Shown in pieces: positions 23,996 to 36,682 of a DNA stretch of 64,000 bases. Source of the DNA: Dirofilaria immitis (Eukaryota; Nematoda; Chromadorea; Rhabditida; Onchocercidae); assembly GCA_024305405.1 (NCBI GenBank), contig JAKNDB010000110.1, forward strand, positions 2,356,001-2,420,000, given 5' to 3'. Below the pieces are notes generated by a model. That model did no database searches. It was given only the letters and a program-made list of their open reading frames with translations, and was not told the origin of the DNA. Positions within the stretch are counted from its first letter, which is position 1. Each line of letters starts with the position of its first letter. The translations under genes were made by a program, and so were the position numbers.

Positions 23996-26900
23996 GTCAT
24001 GAACAGGTCATATTCGAAAACATCGTTTATATGCTCTATCAAATGATTCATCAGTTGAGTGTTTATCAAAACCAATAGCGTAGCAATATTCTTATATGCT
24101 AACAACTCGAGAATAATGAATAAAAATAAAATAGCACAAGTTTTGGATGAATGTGTGGAAAGTGTTGAATGATCAACAACTTCCTGATAGTTTTCTTCAC
24201 ATTACCATTTCTCGAAATTCATTTTTTACTTTGGTACTATTACCAACTATCACTCAATGAATCATTAAAATATATTGTATTGTATTATTGATCTTGAATT
24301 TAAATCTATCTCAAGGCTACATAGTGTGCAGTATGGTAACTATGAAGAATAAAAATATCATGAAACAGTAAACTTCAGGATTAATTTAATCATATATTTA
24401 TTTTATTATTATTATTATTATTGATTTGGAGATAATTGATAAGTATTGAAGTTTATTTCTTCATCGTCTATTCCGGATGAGAATGCTTTTGAAAACTTGA
24501 ATAAAATCACTTCATATCCGCGAAGACTCTTCATGCCGTTGGTATCTAAAATATATTTTTGCTATCGAAATATTTGGAACAGTTTCGTTGGAAGCTAACA
24601 ATTAAAACTATCCGAACAGCACAAGGATAATATTGCAAAACAAAAACCTAGCCTCTTCTGCTCTCACTCAGAATGATTCAAGTAACCGCAAAACAAACGT
24701 TGACCACCACCGATGTTCACCTTAGTTTCTAATCACGAAGTAATGAGTGGTATCCATTGATGATTCTAATATATACCGTAGTATGTTTGAATTTTTATTC
24801 GGGCATTTGGAAATGTTGCCACACAAGACCACCCACGAAGCTAAAGAACTATTATGGAGTATCTATTGAGCAGAAAGCGAATTGAGGGTATCTTCGAGAC
24901 CACCCGTAATGTTACCTTCCTTGATATCAGCGTGACGCATAATTCCTTCGTATCACAAATTGATGTTAAATTGTCATTTTGAATTCCTAAAAGAAATCAT
25001 CGGAGCAATATGCATTTTATCTGTATACCTGAATGAGCATTAATAGTTCACTGTCGCATGATCTTTGCTTTTCTTAGGGAGTTCATTTTTGCTTAAATGT
25101 ATTTGGTACTTCCTGTCGATTTGTATCGCACTGGCTATCTCGATAAGTGCCAAATATATCAAAGAGATAAAAGATCAAATATCATCTAACAGGCATTGAA
25201 TTTTTAAATTGATATTTGCAACTTCAGAAGCTTTCTCGCACTGATTGTGTTGTGTACTTCAGTTGCTGGATTCATTTCTGAGCATGCTTTATTGCTTCAT
25301 TTATATCAGCTTCTGGATATCTCGATGAAAACGTGAAGAAAAAAGTGGTTTTCTAGATGCATGTGAAGTCATTGCACTCTAATTTCAGCTATACCGAAGT
25401 GAGAGCATATCTATAAAAAGATTCATGCAAATTTAACTGATCAGATCTATTCGATCTTATCGATTTATTGGAGGATTAAGAAATCATTTTTATAAATTGC
25501 AGATACGCAGAGCATATTTGCTGATTAGAAACCTCCTGGGTAACAATTCCCGACTGACCGTGATTACATTAACAAATAAACAGGTAACTTCTGAATAAGG
25601 AATACAATAAACGTTTCAAAAACAATTTCAAAGAAATTTTGATAGGTTGTGAATAATATATGTGAATATTTTTCTTCGCACCAAAATTATCAATTTAATG
25701 AGTTATCATAGTAGTGATGAGTACTATCTATATTGCTGCTATGAAGGAGCTTTAACAGATGTTTGTTTATTTTTATTTGAATTATCGAGAATTAAAGCAA
25801 GCATTGACGACAAAACATCACGAAATATTTTCATTTCATCATTAAATGGCGTAATCTTTTAACTGTTTTTAGGAATAGAAGAAATAATAAAATAAAATGC
25901 TATCAGGTCGGAAATCGATATAAGCAAAATAAATATTCAATGAGTTTAAAGTTCAGCACAAGTTCCTATCTCTGAAGGTAATTGGAAGATGACGATGTTT
26001 TTTGAAGGATTTGATACATAGATTTATTGAATTCATTTATAACTTCTAAAGATCCTTTATTGAATCTAATTTGTCATCCTACGGAAGTGGTGATCAATTT
26101 CTTTGATAATGAGAAGGAATGCTTAACTTTTTGTTCAGAAAACATTGAGGAATTCATAACACTATTCTCAATTAACAACTGCTTTGTTTTAGCTGTGTTA
26201 TTATACCTATCTATAATGAACTTTTAGTTTCATGTGATAAATTTAACCTCCTTTAGCATCGATCATCTATGATCGTTATAAATTATCTTTAGAAATCAAA
26301 ATTAACTTCTGTCGTTTCGATGATTTAAATTACAACGAAGGACTTAATTACCACTGAAAATAATTCAAATACACCTGACGTTTTATTGAAACAATTCTCG
26401 ATCTTTTAAGAAGCTCTTCAGATTTTTTTTTGCTTACATCCTTGATATAATCAAATCAGCTTACGACAGTTTTCAAGCAGTTTGTGGCATTGCTTAAATT
26501 TCTGAATTTATACTTCACCTCATAGTTACGGTGATTTAACTATAGAGAAGTGATAATTATCAACGATTATATTTATCACTTATCGACGAAGTTTTAGAAT
26601 CAAAAGAGATAGCAAATAAACTAATATTCAGAATTATAGCAACGGAATATTCTGATTAATTCATAACTAACCAAAATTTTAACTTTAGGTTTTAAAATAT
26701 TCGGGAAAAGCTTAAAATTATTTAAATAACCGAAATAATTTTATAAAATATAGATATAGTGAAATAATCAAAGAATCTTTACAGCATAGAAATGTCTTGG
26801 AACAATCCAAACCTTTGATCTTTATAGTTAACATGTGATAAATTGTGTTGTGCTATGATGACCTTTGCGCTATAAGCAAATATATTGTAAATTTTACTAG

Positions 26901-28811
26901 GATTGACTTATGGTAAGCAAACTTTCATTATATAAAGAGTTAGGATTGATCAGAGAAATAAGTGTAAACAGTACGAACGACAATTTGTAGAAACAGTTAG
27001 AGAGAACACTCGAAAAAACTCTCAAAGAAGATTCGATCAGCAGTCCTTCGATTGAACAATAGCGATCGGTTTTACGAATAATATTCTCAGATAATAACTA
27101 TTCATAAAAAGAATAAATCATCCTAAATCAACGAACCTTTATCTCATCTGTGCCAAATATTATCACGAATCTTTTTTTTCATCTTGCCAAATATTATCGA
27201 GAATCTTTCACGACAAAAGTAGTGTAATCAACAGAGGATTCATAATGCAGTTTCAGAGAATATTTGTGTCGAAGTGGATTCCTTTCTTTTCATATAGAAT
27301 TTATGCTTCTTTTCCCTGATGCATGAAACAGATTAATTATACATATTAAAATCTGAAACTTCATAATATGAAAGTATAAAGTATTATTACAGAAGCACTG
27401 AAGGTATCAATCTCGATGTAAAAATGCTCATTTGAGGATATTGCATAGATTTGATTATAAATAATGCATTTTATCAAATAAGTCATCATCTGACGATTAT
27501 TGAAAGTAATAACCATTATTTCAATTTTGTGAATATAATATGTAATGATTGAATGAAATCGATCGAATGATTATTTTTAGGTATCTGAGGTTTTTAGTTT
27601 TCCTACTGCAAAGTTTTGAACAAGTTTGTTTCCAAAAATTAGTGATAAAAGTATGAAAGAAATCATTAACCGAAGAAATAAGTGTGAATGAACATGGAAA
27701 CATCAATAATTTAATATTACTACTTAGTCCATTTAGTAATCTTATCAGCGATTGTTGTAGTTCTATCTCTACTTGTCTCGAAAAATATATCCATCATATT
27801 TCGAAAGATTGAATTATTAGTTATGACATCCCAAAAGAGTTCTGTCCTACTGAGAAAAATTAAGTGGATGTCTAGCAATTAGTAATAGTTAACGAATTTA
27901 AATTTCCGACAATTAAAATCAATAACTAAACGCTGATGAATATACTACAGAAAAAATAAAGTTCGCAAAAAATGATAAAGTATTAGTTTCAAGTTATGTC
28001 AACCTCAGCTTGAATTTTGCAAGTACCGTTATTTCGATATAGAATAGCATTCAGGATTGTTAGATTTTTAGGATTGATATAACAATAGCTTATTATTTTA
28101 CCATAAGCCGATATGTTGTAAAAGCATTGTATCATATCAGAGAATGGAAATGCATTGATTAATTTTTTGAAGAAATTAATTTTCAACTAATAAATATCAT
28201 AAAATAAAAATGTCAATCTAAAATTGCCTGCTGAAATTAAAGTCTCGTAATACATAGTTGAAGTAATGAAAATTTGATTAATATATAATAGTATTTCATC
28301 CATGTGATATTATTTATTTTTCTTAAGCAAGCCATGATTAGCAAATGAATCTCGAATTACAATTTATTAATACCTCAAATTAGTACAAATAGAGTGAGTA
28401 CATTGCTATTATAAAAGAAATATTCAATAATATGATAAAAATAAAAAATAATATTAAAGACTCGCATGTTTTGATATCATCTTTTGCAAAAATCTTGAAT
28501 TTTAATCAATCAAGCATATTTATTCTGAAATACTTCGTTAATTTAAATTGTAATTAAGAACAAATTCGTTTGACATAGTTAGCTAATATTTCTCGAGTTA
28601 GTTTCATGATTTTTTACAGGTTTAAAGTTATTGATGTTAACAATGCAACCATCATATCCTCCAGCATGCGTTATACAACAATTAAAATTACATTAAAGTG
28701 TATTGTGTAAATTCATAAATTGTAATCGAAAACTTGGCGATTTAAAAGCATTGAGCCAATTTCATTTGAATCAATAGTAAGAACAGCTGTCCCGCTGAAA
28801 TTATTTGAGAT

Positions 28812-28814
<3 letters not shown>

Positions 28815-28862
<48 letters not shown>
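28815..28862. repeat. (TA)n microsatellite
   Basis: About 48 bases of alternating A and T without interruption. Confidence 0.95.
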
Positions 28863-28867
<5 letters not shown>

Positions 28868-30522
28868 ATAACATGCAACTTCTCGAAGTATCCAATTTAG
28901 TTGCATTCTTGAATAATTGATAACAGATGAGTGAATCATTTTGGTAGCCGGAAATAAGAAATTTTTGATAATTTGATCATTTGATAATTTTTGAAAAATT
29001 TTGATAGAGTTTAAGATGACCTGTTATGACAATCTTCATGTAGTTCTCAATGATATTGACGAAGTATGAGGTCAAAAACTTCTGCGATATGAGAGACATT
29101 CCTCTATTATCGTCGACAATAGAATTTAATAAAATGGATAAATTATTTTTTTTTACTTGCTTTATCTAATTATTTAGTAATCCCAAATTTTTTCGCCGTT
29201 TACAATTCATAATTTTTCTTACAATTAACAATTTTTAGATAGATTAAATGAACTGATAACTATATCGATGTTATAAATAATTATTACATCGATCATACAC
29301 TTAAATAATCGTATTCTATGATAATGTGATATTTCCAGCAAATTATTATAGCAACTAATTTTATAATAACACATTTTCGCTGCACCTATATCGAATATTT
29401 CAGTAGTGCATTTAAGAAAGTTTGTTCCCTGGCAAATTCTTTTCTTTCAGTTTTATTATCAAAACATTTGTGACAATATGTCGTACCATCCAATAGTATC
29501 ATTTGATGATCTGTTGTCATAGCATTAAACTTTCCTTGTTGTTTATTGCAATTATGTATGAAATTAATAAAATTCAAAGCAATGTTAAATCAATAGTGAT
29601 TTGATAAATCAAACATTAGAACAAATAATGATCATAATTTGTTAACATTACGACATTTACACGATCGATTTTTGAAAAACATTGGCAGAAAGGCAAAATA
29701 ATTAATTAATTAATTTTAAGTACTTTAGTCGCAATGAAATGTTACACTCTCCACTTCTCAAATGTCGATTCTGCCATGGGTATTGATTTCAGAACAAATT
29801 TCATCAATTTTGTTTCAAATTAAATCTTTAAAATTCTAAAATTCTAATCTCAAACAAAAAGTGGGATTATAATTTATTTAAAATGGAATAAACTTAGAAT
29901 TTATTGGCCGTAAAAATTCCGATTAGTCCAACTTAAAGTGAACTATTCAATGAAAGTTAGATCCAGCAGTAGTAGCACATACTCATGTGCAAATTGGAAT
30001 TGATAAAAGCTTCTTCTTCTCTACAGGATTAACTTGCACCCGTCCTAGTTCTATGCCGATATAAACGTTAGAATAAACTTGATGAGATTCAAGTTTGCAT
30101 CGTGTCCACGTCGCTGCCATCAACATTTAATTGGACAGGAATTTCTCGATGCAAATATCAATGATTTATTGATAGCAATAGAAAGGTGGAGGAAGTTGCA
30201 ATGAAATTTGTACAACAGTTTTCTCTCTCTCTTCCTCTCTTCTCCCTTCATTATTTGGCATTTAATTACTCTCATTCTCTACTACAAAAGTTGGATGTTG
30301 TTCTTTGCACTTTCTCTCAATCCCTTCTCAGATACTTTCTTGTCAATGGTGTCAACTTTTAATCCCAATCCTTTTTCACGTAACTCCTTTTGTGGCATTT
30401 TCATTTTAGAATTGATAACACAATGTTTGACATTTAAACGTTAACCAATTGTTCTTTTTTCCTTATTTTACCACTGAAAATCAGGAAATTTAGTGAAGAG
30501 TAACTGCAAGGATTACGGTGGC

Positions 30523-30602
30523 ATGGGTGACTATGAAAACGTCAGTGAGCTACTAAAGTTCCATGGAAAGATCCATAATATTTGCTTGAAGAAATTGGGG
30601 AA
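30523..30602 (+). other. Possible alternative first coding exon of clptm1
   Basis: An ATG at 30523 opens 26 codons (MGDYENVSELLKFHGK...) and reaches a GT at 30603. Joined to the acceptor at 30657 the phase is 2 to 2, and the added residues KLCI run in frame into the ATG of clptm1. This would add about 30 residues at the N-terminus. The donor (GTATTA) is weak, and CLPTM1 proteins do not usually carry such an extension, so a chance open frame or 5' UTR exon is equally possible. Confidence 0.3.
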
Positions 30603-30650
30603 GTATTATCACTTTCTTTAACTCATTCTTTGCTGCTATTCATTTAATAT

Positions 30651-30657
30651 ATTTTAG
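30651..30657 (+). promoter_or_regulatory. Likely spliced-leader or cis acceptor before clptm1
   Basis: ATTTTAG directly precedes the 5' end of the first clptm1 coding exon, 10 bases from the ATG. This is a nematode acceptor consensus. It could accept SL1 or be joined to the possible upstream exon ending at 30602. Confidence 0.5.
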
Positions 30658-30667
30658 GTTGTGCATT

Positions 30668-33600
30668 ATGTCAGGAAACAACGAAGTCAGTGGTGGTGGT
30701 GCGGTCATTGGAACTGGCGACCAAGCTCCAGCTAATCCTGAACAGCAACGAGTACTTTTTAAAATACGACATAACATAGTCTTTTTAAACATCTCATCCG
30801 TTAGTTTTATCTTCAAATTTTAATAGAATCAAATATGAGAGAGAGATAAAAGGATGAAAATTGTGATATCTTCGGTTTATGCTTCAGGGATTCGACACAT
30901 GGACATTCATCAAAGGGATGCTGTATCGCATTATGATTGTTTACTTCGTGACATCATTTTTAAAAAGTAATGAATTTTTTTGGTCATTTACCAGTTATCA
31001 AAGTGTTTCAAATGGTGAAAACATTCTTGTTTCAGATTTTATGAGTGGACGGCAAGGTGGTGTTGATCATAATAATACAGGAGCACTGAACAAAGGCGCT
31101 TCTTTACCATCTCGAAATCTCTTCCAACCAGGCCAGAAGTTTGACCTATATATATACCTCTCGGATTCGGTTTGTTTTAAATGTAAAACTTGATGTCTCT
31201 TTTTGTTTCTTTCTTCTGTTTAAGAATGCGTTTTTGCCAGAGCTTAGTTCTCGTTCTAATAACAGAAAATTGTTTATTTAATTTTTTTCCAAAAAATTTT
31301 TTTTGAAACACCCATGCTTAGTTTGTCGTTTACAAAGTGATGCAGTAATAAAGTTCCTTTTTGTTGTAAGTATTAGAAACTCCCGATCCAGTAAACTTTC
31401 CATATATAGTTGTCTGTGAAATACCAATTCTCTCTCCCACAACAAGGAAAGATTTTCAGCAGGATAGATTCGATAAATTTGACGACGAAAGTGCATTATT
31501 TTGGAAAGAAACCGGTATAACATACAGTGATTGGACATCTGGTCCAGATGGTGATGGTTCTCGTACTAAATCAGCTACATTTCCCACTCCTAAATCGCTT
31601 GCCAATAATGGCTCATTATACATGCATGTATTTATTGTAAAAAAGATCAATCACCTGATCGTAGAAGTCGACATCATGTTAAAAGAGAGGTTACTTTTCA
31701 ATCATGGCAATATTAAATATATTCAGCTAAAGAATAAACCTTCTGATTAAGAGTCAAAAATTCTAAAATTAAAATAATCCTTTAAACATGAAAACCTTGA
31801 AAACATGAATCTCACAGACTTAAAAACGCGTTTTTTAAGTTGACTTTGTCATTTCAGGATTAAAATTCAGAATATTCTATGTTTTTATTGAAAATTTTGC
31901 AGTTGAATAGCAGTTTTATTTCTTCATAGTTTTCAGGTATTATATAATGTACGGCAGCTTAACAAATACAAAAAAAATATTACAAAAAAACTCAAAATCT
32001 ACTTACTGGTAAGACGGAACAGACCGAGGAAGAACAAAAGAAGGCTGAAGTGATGAATTTCGAAGTACTCAATTATTGGCATCCGAATTTAACGATTAAT
32101 CTTGTCGATGATCAAACAGCATGGCAAAGAGGTGTTGTTTTGAACAGTTTTTAATCATTCAAAAGAATTTATGATTTAATAGAATTTGTGTGAAATTCTT
32201 TGTAAAGAAAAGTATTGCTTTCCGAATTGATTTATTCAATTAATATCTATCTTTTTGCAGGTTCGTTACCATCTCCTCTTGATGAAGCTGTGAAGTTTGA
32301 CCCGATTGATAACACCTACAAGCCTATATTCTTTTTCAACGACTACTGGAATTTGGCAGCTGATTATATATTAATAAATAGCACAGTTCAAGAATTAAAA
32401 TTGTCAATCCGGTATGCCCCAATATCATTATTTAAATGGCAGCTATACGCCTCGCAGCAGGTTGGTATTGCATAGTAGAAAAAATATGTGGGTCATTATT
32501 TCGACTAGTCAAATTTTTTGATTGGGTCACAAATGCACTAAAAAGTGTGATGGGTAATTAGCGTTCAAAATTACGACTAGTTTTTAGACAGTCGTTTAAC
32601 CAACAATTGCTGGATATGTTTTTGCTGAGATATTTTTTTTTGAATATAATCCTCAATACTTTTTACAAATTGCTCTCTTACAGATGCGTGGAAAATGGTC
32701 GCAGATGTTCGGTGGTGAACTATTTGAAGATGGTGATGATGATCAGGATTCAATCAAACAAGCACTTCTTGAAACAAGCCCGTTATTGCTTGGTTAGCCA
32801 TTTCATTTCAAGAGAACTATGCCGTTATTTTACTGATAAACCACCTTTGCTAGAAATCATTTGCAGAAAATTTCGGTGTTTGCAGGATTGACAATTACAG
32901 TTTCATTACTACACACCGTTTTTGAATTTTTGGCTTTCAAAAATGACATCCAGTTTTGGAGATCACGAAAGAGCTTGGAGGTATGTGAGAATTTTTCGCT
33001 GCGGAATTGCTAAGTTTTTTTAAATATTATTTATTATTTTATTCATTTAGGATTTGTTTTGCAGGGCTTATCTGTTCGTTCAGTTTTATTCAGTGTGTTC
33101 CAGTCTGTTATCGTTTTCTTGTATATCTGCGATAACGATACTTCATGGATTATCAAAATGTCTGTTGGAGTTGGTTTAGTGATTGAGTTATGGAAGATTC
33201 CTAAATGCGTTAATATAAATGCAAGTCTTCATAATTTACAAGCAACAGATGCTCTAAATCCTCCTTATCTCAAAATTTAAACTGATATGCATGAATATGT
33301 GCTCTTAGCTAATTTTTGTCATGGTCGACGCTATCCCTCTTTTAAAATTGTCGTTTAAGATTGACCGGACCCAGAAGTTATTTGGTTTCTTGCCGAAGAT
33401 CACTTTTACTGACAAGGGATCATATGTTGAATCAGACACAAAACAGTATGATCAGGTTAGTTTATTGCATGTTTTATTATAGTAATCTTAACCGTACTCC
33501 CTTTCTTGATGACTCATATGTAACTTTATTCGTACGATAATTTTGATAAAGGTAGGATTCGAAATATTTTGCAGATGGGAAATTGAAATATTGTTCATAT

Positions 33601-34621
33601 CTCTGATGAAATAAAAATCAAAAGTTTGGTGTGATAAATTTGTTGGATTTTTTGATGTTACCGCCATCGAGTTTTTTGTGATATAATTTTAGTTAGCGTT
33701 CAAGTATTTGTCTTGGGTGCTATTTCCATTGCTTAGTGGCTACGCAGTTTACTCTCTTATGTATGTCGAACAACGTGGTTGGTATAGTTGGATACTGAGC
33801 ATGCTTTATAGCTTTTACTTACATTTGGATTTATTATGATGACACCACAGGTTGGCATTTATTGTAGTTAAAATTCATCATACTTTTATTGAACTGATGT
33901 TTGATATATTCTTCCAAATATTTGTTTAATTGTGGAAGAAAGATAAAATACATATTGAATATTTCAGCTTTTTATAAATTATAAGCTAAAATCTGTGGCT
34001 CATTTGCCTTGGCGCATGTTAACGTACAAATTCATCAATACATTTATTGATGATCTCTTTGCATTTGTTATCAGAATGCCAACAATGTATCGCTTAGGAT
34101 GTTTTCGGGATGATATTGTGTTCTTGGTTGGTTGCCAGCTTTTTATTCAAGAAATCTTTTTTTAAAGAATATCTTCAGATACTTACAGATATGTAACATT
34201 TAATCATTTTTAGATAAATCTGCGGTAACAGATTAGTTTGAATTTACTTCTTTTGGATTACATAGCATTTATTAGACAGTAACTCCCTTTTCCAAGTTGG
34301 CTGACATTTTCAGTCGTTCAACTCTTCGCTTTATCTTTTTGTAGATTGGCTTTTCCATACTTATTCTTTGGGGAAAGGTTTCCATTTTATATGCTGACAT
34401 TTATATTCATTTGTTTTACTGTTTAGATATATATTTATCAAAGGTGGATTTATCGAGTTGATCCAACACGTATTAACGAGTTCGGTGTTTCGTTGGAAGA
34501 TCCAACTGGTGAAAAAGAATCACAAAAGCAGTTGGCAGATGCCAAACTTCCTAATGGTAATGATCTACAGAGCTCGATTGAAACAATTCAGGATAATATA
34601 GAAACGAAGAAAGAACGATGA
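30668..34621 (+). CDS. clptm1: CLPTM1 family multipass membrane protein
   Basis: Orthologue of cleft lip and palate transmembrane protein 1, an ER multipass protein; in mammals it restrains forward traffic of GABA-A receptors. Exons: 30668-30751, 30888-30966, 31036-31169, 31460-31689, 31937-32131, 32261-32460, 32684-32792, 32886-32980, 33065-33220, 33360-33455, 33693-33850, 33968-34126, 34427-34621. Family signatures: WTFIKGMLYRIMIVYFV (first membrane segment), SRNLFQPGQ, ALFWKET...YSDWTSGPDGD, YWHPNLTINLVDDQTAW, FNDYWNL, FEFLAFKNDIQFW, GLSVRSVLFSVFQS, GWYSWILSMLY, NYKLKSVAHLPWRMLTYK and YQRWIYRVDPTRINEFG. Several membrane helices follow residue 330. Length is about 630 residues against 669 in human; the charged C-terminal tail is shorter. 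The exon ending at 33220 uses a GC donor (GCAAGT). Exons 31460-31689, 31937-32131 and 33693-33850 each lack one base. The ATG lies 10 bases after a TTTTAG acceptor. Confidence 0.95.
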
Positions 34622-35447
34622 GCTTTAATTGTTGAGATCTCATATTTTTGGTTGTCCATGAAAGTAGCTGTTTACATTGAAAGCAGTAAATTATAAATTT
34701 TAAAAATTTATATCGCTTCCATTTTGCTCAGAAAACATGGACCGGGCTATATATGGAGGAAACTGCGATGCTCCCTTTTTTTGAAGTAAAAATTAATCAA
34801 TAGGACAAGTAAATTAAACTCAGTGAGCTCCAGTTTTTCCGTGTTTTTTTTTTTTTTTTTTATGTGAATGTACGGTTGACGGATGGTGTGAAAGAAAAAT
34901 GTAATGCTGTCGTGTTTGATGATATTGTCAGTATTACATAATAAAAAATTTCGCAGTGTTTTAGCAATAAAAATTAACGAATAGAAGGACGATATATAAA
35001 TAATGCTGGCTACATTATTTATAAATAGAAAAAACAATATTTATTGAAACTGAAGTATAAGATGAAGTGGATGTTTTCAACTTGCAAAAAAGATAGAACT
35101 ATAAAAGCGATTCTTGGATATAGTTATTGTTAGTGGGGTCTATGTGAATTAGGACTAGCTTTAATTTGATGGAGGAAGACCTTCCCGTTTGAAATGACTT
35201 CGGCTATATTCAGTATTATGGTTGCGATAATGATGATATTTTATCAGAAAAAGAAAGATACAAAAATCGTGTAGCAACATAGATTTGTAATGACGATGTC
35301 ATCAGATTCAGTTCTGTGTATGAGACGGATAGGGAATCTGAATATTCCTTTAATAGTATTTAAGACTTAAAATGATAAAATAGTTTAAAATTCCGAAAAA
35401 TAGAACTTGAGACATGATGATTTCAGAAAAAGTAACAATAAGGTGAA

Positions 35448-35451
<4 letters not shown>

Positions 35452-35483
<32 letters not shown>
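35452..35483. repeat. (TA)n microsatellite
   Basis: About 32 bases of alternating T and A downstream of clptm1. Confidence 0.9.
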
Positions 35484-35487
<4 letters not shown>

Positions 35488-36554
35488 AGGTGTTTGTGCC
35501 ATAACATTGTGTTTTATCATCGTTCAGTTACTGTTTCTCGTGGAGCTGTTATTCAAAGCAAGTATCGGCAACCTATTGCTCCCACATGAAGAGACGATAG
35601 TTTTTATTTTAATTCGAAACAGATGGTTTTCGAGAACTGACTGACTCACTGTTATTTTTCTTTTAAATAATAAGATGATGACTACTTGAAGAGTTCTTAT
35701 TACTAATGACATCCAACCTGGTAACAATTTGTGCGTAAAGTCTATATAATAATTCTGGATGACTTTTCATAAACAGAGATATTTGTTGCCATCTAGTTAA
35801 TATATATGTATGAATTAGCTTGGTCGGTATTTTTCCTATTATATATTAAAAGTGTAATTCATGTTTGAATATAAGTGCACAATAATTGATATCATATATG
35901 CTTGTTTAATAAAATAGTATAAAAAAAAAAATCGACACAAATATATAAAAGATTTTATAAGGAAAATTTTTTCTGAAGAATTTTCTATTTTCATCAATTC
36001 TAAAAACAAATAAGTCAATGAAATAAGTAAATTTTTTATAAATCATAAATAATAACGTGACGTGACAGCAAAATTTTTGTTATTCGAGATGAATGATTGA
36101 TATAGAAATATAATAGTGAGTTTTCAAAATTGGAATTTTCCCTACTTGCTATTATTTAAATAACTAATATTTTTATAATTTTTTTCTATGTATGTAACAA
36201 TGTCTTGCATATGTTAAGCGAGTTTTCCTCTTTGTATTTGCTATAAATAAGTTGATTTTTGAGCTCATATCGTTTTTTTTATTCAAGTCATTATTTGTTG
36301 CTTCAAACTTATGCTCTGATGGAAAAGTGTTTTGCAAAAGTTTCTGCTATTTGTTACACAGTTAATTTTTAAAGAGCGATATGTAGAATGTTTAAAATTT
36401 CGCTCTGTTTATCCTACCTCTTACTTATTGATTTCAGATTTTATCATTTCTCGTCTTCTTGGAAGTTACTTTTTAATTTGTAATAAATTAAATAAGCATA
36501 TCTCTTGAACTGTTTATTAGATCCTTTTAAAGTGTCAATTTGAAAAGTTACATG

Positions 36555-36660
36555 TTGATATGGGATTGGAGCGATTTCTAATCCTTTTTTTATCTTTTCA
36601 AAAACTTATTGATATGGGATTGGAGCGATTTCTAATCCTTTTTATCTTTTCAAAAACTTA
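36555..36660 (+). repeat. Recent tandem duplication of about 53 bp
   Basis: 36555-36608 and 36609-36660 are identical apart from the length of a T run. The repeat ends just upstream of the trans-splice acceptor of the small secreted gene, so it lies in its probable promoter. Confidence 0.9.
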
Positions 36661-36673
36661 ATCAAAGAATGAA

Positions 36674-36681
36674 TTTTATAG
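36674..36681 (+). promoter_or_regulatory. Likely trans-splice acceptor
   Basis: TTTTATAG ends one base before the ATG of the small secreted protein. No upstream coding exon is visible, so spliced-leader addition is the simplest reading. Confidence 0.5.
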
Positions 36682-36682
36682 G

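Larger units (their letters stand above)
34622..36673. other. Intergenic region between clptm1 and the small secreted gene
   Basis: 3' UTR of clptm1, a (TA)n run and, at its right end, a 53-base tandem duplication. No coding sequence recognised. Confidence 0.55.

Noticed and set aside
24540..25400. Possible decayed retroelement or pseudogene
   Set aside because: Slightly higher GC content, but all frames are broken and no reverse transcriptase, gag or integrase motif could be read.
28713..28939. ORFs with Tyr-Ile repeats
   Set aside because: They arise from the (TA)n microsatellite.
34747..35037. 96-codon minus-strand ORF downstream of clptm1
   Set aside because: Composition is Phe/Ile/Lys-rich, it spans a poly-T run and shows no motif.
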